From Oscillibacter sp. 1-3 (GTDB taxonomy: Bacteria; Bacillota; Clostridia; Oscillospirales; Oscillospiraceae): a stretch of DNA of 64,000 bases. The position numbers were made by a program, and so were the translations under genes. The stretch is taken from assembly GCF_000403435.2 (NCBI RefSeq), contig NZ_KE159709.1, forward strand, positions 333,604 to 397,603, given 5' to 3'. Positions 58,221-64,000 of this stretch are shown one piece after another. The notes under the pieces were generated by a model that was not told the origin of the DNA, searched no databases, and saw nothing but the letters and a program-made list of their open reading frames with translations. Every line of letters starts with the position of its first letter. The stretch's first letter is position 1.

Positions 58221-59405
58221 TTACGCAGCGGGCAGGACAGGCTCGTAAATTTTGTTGTCCCGCATGACCGCAAAAATAACAGATGTCATTTTCTTGGACA
58301 CGTGGCCAATGATGTTCATATAGCGCAGTCCCTCTGCGGACTTCTTTTCGTAATAGGCCTTGAACATCGGATCGAACTGCACCGCAATGGCGCCGGCCAT
58401 CCAGATGGCCCTGCGCAGATATGGCGAGCCGCGCTTGGACATATGCACGGCGCTGGATTTCATATCCCCGGACTGCTTCACCTTCGGATTCAGTCCCGCG
58501 TAGGCCGCCAGCTAATCCGCTGAAGCAAAGCAGGAGATGTCCCGGATCTCGCTGAGAATGACGGCGCCCAGCACGGGGCCGACGCCAGTGATAGAGGTAA
58601 GCGTAGAATCAAATTGAGAGAAGAGCGACGCGATCCTTTTCTCCAATGCGGCCGCCGCGTTTTGAAGGGACTGGAGTTGGTCCAGATACATCAGGAGCAG
58701 CGCGGAGTAAGCGCCCTCGCAGTCCGGAATGCCGAAGCTGTCCCCGGCAAGCTCCTTGAGCTGTCTGGCTTTCCACTCCCCGAAACGACCGTTGCTTGTG
58801 GTCTGGAGTACCTCAGTCAACTTCCCGGTCTGCGCCCTGGACAGCTTCTCCGGTGTAGGATACTGACGTAAAACGGCGAGGGCCGTTTTCCCGAAGATCG
58901 AGCTGAACTGGCTTTCGAACTCGGGGAATACCTGGTCCAGAAGAGCGGTGATTTTCCGTTTGAGATCGCTGCCCATGTCGATAAGGTAAAAGCGGTTTCT
59001 GCACAGCTCCCGCAACGCCAGCAGTTTCTCCTGCGGCACGCTGCTGGTCTTGTACCGGCCAAACCGAATGGTCTCCGCGATGACCAGGGTGTCGATCTCG
59101 TCCGTCTTATTTTCCTCCATCAGCATCTCCCGCATGGCATCCGTCTGGATGGGATTGAGTACCACCACCTGGTATCCCTCTTTCCGCAGACGGGTATAGA
59201 GGGCCAGCCAATAGTGGGCCGTGGATTCCATGGCGAAGAGGAAATCGCTCTTGCGGTTTGTGAGTTTCCGCAGCCGCTCCAGCAGCGCGTTGCAGCCTGA
59301 GCAGCTGTTGCGGATGGAGAAGGGTTTGCACACGGTCCGCCCCTCCGAGTCGATGACACGGACCATGTGGCTACGCTTGGCAATGTCGATTCCTACGATA
59401 AACAT
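58221..59405 (-). pseudogene. IS110-family transposase with internal amber codon
   Basis: About 394 codons in one frame interrupted by a single TAG at 58512..58514. N-terminal DEDD/RuvC-like domain: FIVGIDIAKRSHMVRVIDSE with catalytic Asp, LLFAMEST-like FLFAMESTAHYWLALY, DEIDTLVIAETIRFG. C-terminal Transposase_20 domain: ITGVGPVLGAVILSEI, then SAD-stop-LAAYAGLNPKVKQSGDM and the serine region KRGSPYLRRAIWMAGA. The stop replaces the usual Gln of SADQLAAYAGL, a C to T change. Recent inactivation, unless suppressed. Confidence 0.88.
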
Positions 59406-59417
59406 GGCAAACACCAT

Positions 59418-59700
59418 CCTGCTGAAATTTGCAGACAGTCCTCGCGCTCTTATGAGTCACATCCTGCTTCGAGATGAGCGGAGAGCTGCCGCTCCCGCAT
59501 CCGGCTCAACAATGAACCCTCATAAGATAGAGGTCCCATGCTGCACAAGCAGACTAACGCCGCAGGGATAAAAGAAGGGAACCTCTGTCTGCGGGGAAAG
59601 TATATCACCGCCGTACCCGGCGAGGATACCGAAACTGTTGGATCAGCCGGTGTATAACTGGTGGCTATTCTTCCGCTGAACCCACCGGTCGAAATTATAG
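59418..59700 (-). ncRNA. possible IS110 bridge-RNA region upstream of the transposase
   Basis: IS110-group elements make a structured bridge RNA from the non-coding end before the transposase start (established for IS621). This roughly 280-bp stretch has no supported gene and lies in that position. No RNA boundaries or loops could be confirmed by eye. Confidence 0.3.
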
Positions 59701-59897
59701 CAGGAGAAAGCCCTGGCGCTTTCCGTGCGCCAGGGCGGGACTTCTGCCCGCAGTGCGGGCAGTTGCGGAGACGAAAGCTGACGCTTTTTTGACGGGGGAA
59801 CAGAGCGATTGACGCTGATATTTTCAGGAGCACGTTTCTGCCCTACTGTTGACTGCTTCCGCATGACGCTAATTCAAAATAAGGAGGAGATTTCGGT

Positions 59898-60320
59898 ATG
59901 AACGGAGAAAAAACACGGCACACTGTCTGGCTCACCTCGGGCGCATGGAGTCAGGTGGAAGATAGCTATACAAAGGACAACTGCACCACGAAAAATGAGT
60001 ACATCGAAAAGGCGATTCGGTTCTACACTGGCTACCTGAATACGCAAAATGCCGCCAGCTATCTCCCGCGCGTCCTTGCGGATGTGCTAGAGGGCAAGCT
60101 GGGCGCTTTGGGTACTCGAATCGGCAAGCTGCTGTTCAAGCTGGCCGTGGAGCAGGATATGATCGCAAATATCACGGCGGCGGTGAATGAGGTCCACCTG
60201 GATGACGTGGAACGTCTGAGAGCGCGGTGCATCAGGGAGATACGGCAAACCAATGGTGTGATTGATCTTGAGGATGCGATCAGGTATCAGAATGGCGGGA
60301 GTGAACAATGGTCAGGCTGA
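59898..60320 (+). CDS. mobilization accessory protein
   Basis: 140 aa. The N-terminal RHTVWLTSGAWSQVEDSYTK and NEYIEKAIRFYTGYL fit a ribbon-helix-helix DNA-binding protein; the rest is helical (VLADVLEGKLGALGTRIGKLLFKLAVEQDM). It overlaps the relaxase start by 13 bp and probably recognises the transfer origin together with it. AAGGAGGAG lies before the start. Confidence 0.78.
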   Translation: MNGEKTRHTVWLTSGAWSQVEDSYTKDNCTTKNEYIEKAIRFYTGYLNTQNAASYLPRVLADVLEGKLGALGTRIGKLLFKLAVEQDMIANITAAVNEVHLDDVERLRARCIREIRQTNGVIDLEDAIRYQNGGSEQWSG

Positions 60321-62245
60321 TTCAAAAGAGCGGTTATATCAAGGCCGGCGGCGCCTCCGGGTATATGAAGTACATCGCCACACGCGAACGGGTAGAGAAG
60401 CTGGAAGGAAGTAGCCCGGTGACGAAGGGTCAGCGGCAGCTCATCGAAAATCTGCTCCGGGATTTTCCAGACACCGCTGAGCTGGAAGAGTACAATGACT
60501 ATCGTTCAGCACCGACCACTGGCAGCGCCTCCTCGTTAATCTCCGCGGTGCTGGACGCTAACGCGCACAAGCTCACGGACAGAGATGGCTATATGAAGTA
60601 CATCGCAACCCGGCCTCGAGTGGAGCGTCATGGTGAACACGGCCTGTTCAGCAATCGACCAGTGTCACTGGACGCTGCTCTCAAGGAAGTTCAAGAGCAC
60701 AGCGGAAACGTGTGGACGTTTATCTGGTCCCTGCGGCGGGAGGACGCGACCCGCCTTGGCTATGACTGTGCGGAGAGTTGGAGAAAACTGATCAAAGCTC
60801 ATCAAGTCGAGCTAGCGGAGGCCATGAAGATTCCGCTGGACCAGCTCCGCTGGTGCGCTGCGTTCCACGACGAAGGCCACCACCCTCATGTCCACGCCAT
60901 GGTCTGGTCTGTCGATCCAAGTCAGGGCCGCTTGACCAAAGAGGGTGTCAAGATGATCCGTTCCAGACTCACGAATGATATTTTCCAGGATGAGATGTAC
61001 ACACTCTATCAGGAGAAGGACATCTCCTACAAGAACCTGGTCGCCGCAGCTCGTCGGTCTATGAGAGAGTTGATAGAGAAGATGCAAACAGGCTTCTGCG
61101 ACAGCCCTGTGATCGAAATGAAGATGCTGGAGTTGGCGCAGTCTCTGGAAGCTGCCAAGGGCAAAAAGGTCTACGGCTATTTGAAAAAGTCCGTCAAGGC
61201 TCAGGTGGACGCTGTCGTGGATGAGATAGCAAAACTCCCGGAGGTAGCGGAGTGCTATGAGGTCTGGAACGGTCTGCGTGATGAACTGGAGAACTACTAC
61301 AAGGACACGCCTCGCCGGCGGCTGCCGCTCTCACAGCAGGAAGAGTTCCGCGCGATCAAGAATCTGGTAATCCAGGAGGCAGAGAATCTACGATTGGGCA
61401 TGTTCACCTTTGAGGATGCGGAGATAAACGATGAGCCGGAAGCGGTTTTTGAAGTTCTGCCGCGAGGCGCTGAATACGGCGAAGTGCTGAAATACCGCCA
61501 AGCGGCAGCACTGCTCTGCGATGACAATGTCACGTGGGCGGAAAAAAGAGAAGCGGTAAAAACGTTGGAGCAGTTGTGGGACAAGGGCGTTGCCACGACC
61601 GCATATCACTTGGGCAAGGCGTACCGGGATGGCCTTGGCGTGCTACCAGATGATGAAAAGGCGGAGAAATGGTTCCGACGCTCTGCCGCGATAGGGGGCG
61701 TACAGTCACAGTACGCTCTGGGAAGGTTTCTCCAGAGACAAGGACGAATGGGTGAAGCAGTCTCGTGGTATGAGCGTGCCTGTGAGTTTGGAAACCAGTA
61801 CGCTCAATACCGCCTCGGGAAGATGTGTCTTCTGGGCGATGGGGTTCCAAAAGATATTGAAAGGGCGGTTCGGCTGCTAAGCACCTCCGCCAGTCAGGGA
61901 AATCAATACGCTCAGTATGTCCTCGGCAAGCTATACCTCCAGGGGAAAGAAGTAGGACAAGATCAAGGCACAGCGGAATACTGGCTGACGCAGTCTGCCG
62001 CTCAAGGCAACAGCTATGCACAGTTCCTCCTGGACCATCGGCAGCGTGATCCGTCTGTTCTCCTCTGTACTTTGGGGCTCCTCCGTCACGTCAGCAATAT
62101 TTTTTGGGAAACGCTTCCACCGCCCAACCCGTCGGGTAGTCATGTAGAGAGCAAACTCATGCGGAGAATCCGTGAGAAGAAAATCGCCATGGGTCACAAG
62201 GTAGATGATCACGAGGAGTACCAAGGTCCGTCGATGTCTATGTGA
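60308..62245 (+). CDS. MobP3-type relaxase with C-terminal Sel1 repeats
   Basis: 645 aa. The N-terminal relaxase domain has the repeated segment GYMKYIATRERVE / GYMKYIATRPRVERHG, FIWSLRREDATRLGY, and the metal-binding histidines in WCAAFHDEGHHPHVHAMVW; Tyr residues at the N-terminus may nick DNA. Residues about 415-580 form Sel1-like repeats (GVATTAYHLGKAYRDGLGV, GVQSQYALGRFLQRQGRM, NQYAQYRLGKMCLLGDGV, NQYAQYVLGKLYLQGKEV). It cuts the transfer origin for mobilization. The Sel1 part probably binds a partner. Confidence 0.88.
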   Translation: MVRLIQKSGYIKAGGASGYMKYIATRERVEKLEGSSPVTKGQRQLIENLLRDFPDTAELEEYNDYRSAPTTGSASSLISAVLDANAHKLTDRDGYMKYIATRPRVERHGEHGLFSNRPVSLDAALKEVQEHSGNVWTFIWSLRREDATRLGYDCAESWRKLIKAHQVELAEAMKIPLDQLRWCAAFHDEGHHPHVHAMVWSVDPSQGRLTKEGVKMIRSRLTNDIFQDEMYTLYQEKDISYKNLVAAARRSMRELIEKMQTGFCDSPVIEMKMLELAQSLEAAKGKKVYGYLKKSVKAQVDAVVDEIAKLPEVAECYEVWNGLRDELENYYKDTPRRRLPLSQQEEFRAIKNLVIQEAENLRLGMFTFEDAEINDEPEAVFEVLPRGAEYGEVLKYRQAAALLCDDNVTWAEKREAVKTLEQLWDKGVATTAYHLGKAYRDGLGVLPDDEKAEKWFRRSAAIGGVQSQYALGRFLQRQGRMGEAVSWYERACEFGNQYAQYRLGKMCLLGDGVPKDIERAVRLLSTSASQGNQYAQYVLGKLYLQGKEVGQDQGTAEYWLTQSAAQGNSYAQFLLDHRQRDPSVLLCTLGLLRHVSNIFWETLPPPNPSGSHVESKLMRRIREKKIAMGHKVDDHEEYQGPSMSM

Positions 62246-62386
62246 CTGTTCAAAAATTGCATCGCTATAAACAAAGAGAAGTTCCAAACCAGCAAATGTG
62301 AATTTTTTGATAATACCGCATGTAGCGGCTGGATATTTCTGCAAGGTGCTGGTATGGTGTGTTGCTGACAAAGGAGGCGATACGTT

Positions 62387-63532
62387 ATGTCGAAAAGGCG
62401 TGCCAATGGAGAAGGAAGTATCCGCAAGCGAAAGGATGGCCGCTGGGAGGGACGCTACACTGCGGGCCGTGATCCGGTGACCGGAAGGACGATCTACAAA
62501 AATGTCTTGGGAAAGACCCAGGCGGAAGTCAAGGCAAAACTCAAGTCGGCAATTGAGAAGAGCGGCGTCCAGTCCCTGCGGACAGAGCGCTACACTGTAG
62601 GCCAGTGGCTGGACACCTGGATGGAGAACTATGCCAAGCTGCAAGTTCGCCCCTCGTCCCACAAGACCTACCAGGGTTTTATTGAAAACCACATCAAGCC
62701 TGCCCTCGGGGATATTCCTCTGGAAAAGCTGACGGCGATGAACCTCCAGAGGTTATACAAACACCTGCTGGAGAACGGCAGGGTGGAATGCACGGAGTCC
62801 CGCAGCAAGCCCAAGGGCCTCAGCGTCAAGACGGTACGCAACATCAACCAGATGATCTCCTCCGCCCTGAACTGCGCCGTAGAACAATACCTGATCCCCG
62901 CTAATCCTACGAAAGGCTGTGTCCTGCCAAAGCTGGAGAGGAAGGAAATGAAAATCCTGCCGCTGGAGAGTCTGGGCGCCTTCTTCGAGGAGGCACGGCG
63001 CAGCGGTGTATTTGAGCTGTACTACATCGACCTCGCAACTGGCCTCAGGCGGGGAGAACTGCTGGGGTTGAAATGGAGCGACATTGATCTGGACAAGGGC
63101 ATCATCCATGTCCGGCGGCAGATCCTCCGTCAAAACGGAAAAGTGATAGAAGCGCCCTTGAAGACAAAAAACTCCTACCGTAGCATAGCGATAGGAGCGG
63201 ACGCCATCAAAGTCCTCAAGGGCATGGAGCAGAAAGACGAGTACGTATTCCCCTCTCCATACGGAGGCCCGATGTCCCCGGACAGCGTTCTGCACATGCT
63301 CCAAAGGGTTCTGAAACGGGCAGGACTGGAGCGGATACGCTTCCACGACCTTCGTCACACATTTTCGGTGCTGGCCCTGCAAAACGGAGTAGATGTCAAA
63401 ACCCTCTCCGCCATGCTGGGCCACTACTCGGCGGGCTTCACCCTGGACACCTACGCCCACGTCACCACCTCCATGCAGAAGCGGGCGGCGAACGCAGTGG
63501 GGAATTTCCTCTCCGGTACTCTCCAGCCCTAA
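62387..63532 (+). CDS. tyrosine recombinase/integrase
   Basis: 381 aa phage-type integrase. AP2-like arm domain (GEGSIRKRKDGRWEGRYTAG), SAM-like core-binding domain (TVGQWLDTWMENYAKLQVRP) and catalytic domain with Arg in ATGLRRGELLGLKW, the His-x-x-Arg box in FHDLRHTFSVLALQ and the Tyr in TLDTYAHVTTSM. It appears intact and active. AAAGGAGGCGAT lies before the start. It sits at the right end of the mobilizable element, where the attachment site is expected within 63533..63686. Confidence 0.94.
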   Translation: MSKRRANGEGSIRKRKDGRWEGRYTAGRDPVTGRTIYKNVLGKTQAEVKAKLKSAIEKSGVQSLRTERYTVGQWLDTWMENYAKLQVRPSSHKTYQGFIENHIKPALGDIPLEKLTAMNLQRLYKHLLENGRVECTESRSKPKGLSVKTVRNINQMISSALNCAVEQYLIPANPTKGCVLPKLERKEMKILPLESLGAFFEEARRSGVFELYYIDLATGLRRGELLGLKWSDIDLDKGIIHVRRQILRQNGKVIEAPLKTKNSYRSIAIGADAIKVLKGMEQKDEYVFPSPYGGPMSPDSVLHMLQRVLKRAGLERIRFHDLRHTFSVLALQNGVDVKTLSAMLGHYSAGFTLDTYAHVTTSMQKRAANAVGNFLSGTLQP

Positions 63533-63617
63533 CCGCTCCGAATTCCCGTATGGGTCACGGCTTGGGTCAGATGGGCACCGTAAAATCAAACCGCCCCTAA
63601 AAGCATAGAAAACAAGA

Positions 63618-63656
63618 CCAAAACCACGGAAATTCAACGAATTTCCGTGGTTTTGG
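63618..63656. terminator. terminator after the integrase
   Basis: A 17-bp perfect stem (CCAAAACCACGGAAATT / AATTTCCGTGGTTTTGG) with a 5-nt loop. It is AT-rich and symmetrical, so it can end both the integrase and the RhuM transcripts. Confidence 0.8.
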
Positions 63657-63686
63657 ACTAAGGCGACAAAATCGATTTTTCATATT

Positions 63687-64000
63687 TCAAAGCAATGTCA
63701 TCCCTTGACCGGATTGCCCATCCTCATCGGAGGCCGCACCTTGTTCCATAGCAAGAAAGCGGTCGTAGTCGCTCTCATATAATCTGTCCTGAATGATCCG
63801 ATACTTCTCAAATTCACTTTCGGCATGAGCTTTTGCAATCTCGGCAGTGATTGTTCCAGCATTCGTCAGGATTTCCCGGTCATCGGCCATCAGGAAAATG
63901 TCCAGCCGCTTTGCCCAATCCTCCATTGTCATGGGAATACGCCGCCGCGCCCGGTCTTCTGCCAGATCAAGATAGGCGGACACGATACGTTCCAATGAAT
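63687..64000 (-). CDS. RhuM-family protein, C-terminal part
   Basis: About 104 codons, cut by the right window edge. They match the end of RhuM proteins: RIVSAYLDLAEDRARRRIPMTMEDWAKRLDIFL, AGTITAEIAKAHAESEFEKYRIIQDRLYESDYDRFL. The family has an unknown biochemical role and often occurs near mobile or restriction loci. The TTG at 63993..63995 is not taken as the start, because family members are much longer. Confidence 0.85.
   Translation of the reverse strand, partial: SLERIVSAYLDLAEDRARRRIPMTMEDWAKRLDIFLMADDREILTNAGTITAEIAKAHAESEFEKYRIIQDRLYESDYDRFLAMEQGAASDEDGQSGQGMTLL

Larger units (their letters stand above)
57823..63660. mobile_element. mobilizable element with MobP-type relaxase and tyrosine integrase, plus IS110 remnant
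   Basis: The region has an IS110-type transposase remnant, a mobilization accessory gene, a relaxase and an integrase, all between the broken mgtE gene and the RhuM gene. No replication or conjugation genes are present, so it would depend on a helper element. Boundaries are approximate; flanking direct repeats were not found by eye. Confidence 0.6.

Noticed and set aside
1..64000. CRISPR arrays, tRNA and rRNA genes
   Set aside because: No regularly spaced direct repeats of 23-40 bp and no convincing tRNA cloverleaf or rRNA segment were found by eye.

Overview
The window looks like a chromosomal segment of a GC-rich gut Firmicute of the Oscillospiraceae type (Flavonifractor/Intestinimonas-like). 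The reasons are Firmicute-style AGGAGG ribosome sites, TTGACA/TATAAT promoters, Tn916-family genes, and two gene sets for Amadori products (fructoselysine-like sugar amines). The taxonomic call is inference. Three mobile elements sit beside or inside one another.

Region 1 (1..about 9480) is the right part of a degraded Tn916-family conjugative element: integrase (cut by the window edge), xis, an Orf8-like protein and a sigma-like regulator. Its cargo is a MATE pump, a membrane methyltransferase, a TetR repressor and a soluble methyltransferase. Dyads of one sequence type precede all four cargo genes. XRE and MobC genes follow, then a relaxase cut after about 36 codons by an IS21-family element (6675..8888) and the 5' end of a replication gene on the other side. 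The conjugation genes are therefore missing. Tandem 11-bp repeats at 9371..9392 look like integrase arm sites and mark the right end.

Region 2 (about 9480..31060) is the late part of a contractile-tail (P2-like) prophage, apparently split by the element in region 1. It runs tape measure, X, D, V, U, W/gp25, J, I, tail fibre, then a diversity-generating retroelement (DGR), lysis genes, a regulatory block and an IS30-family transposase. The DGR is the most striking system here: avd, a 95-bp template repeat (18749..18843), a reverse transcriptase, and a target protein with a 95-bp variable repeat (20865..20959). The repeats differ at 10 positions, and all 10 are adenines in the template. The regulatory block carries six copies of an 18-bp palindrome, three of them placed in the 17-bp spacer of strong promoters.

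Region 3 (31505..57129) is host metabolism for Amadori compounds. Cluster A holds MATE, YjbQ, amidohydrolase and FrlC-like epimerase genes (minus strand), diverging from an FrlB-like deglycase and a PHP phosphatase. A binding-protein ABC transporter follows, with a SIS deglycase and a two-component system. BtpA-like and HAD genes, two GntR regulators and an FrlD-like kinase come next. Cluster B (49612..57129) is one operon: MATE, FrlR-like GntR, FrlD-like kinase, amino-acid-type ABC transporter and two FrlB-like deglycases. The same AT-rich palindrome lies before the first gene and before the transporter.

Region 4 (57386..64000) starts with a truncated mgtE. It continues with an IS110-family transposase broken by an amber codon and a small mobilizable element (accessory protein, MobP3-type relaxase with Sel1 repeats, tyrosine integrase). 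It ends with a RhuM-family gene cut by the window edge.
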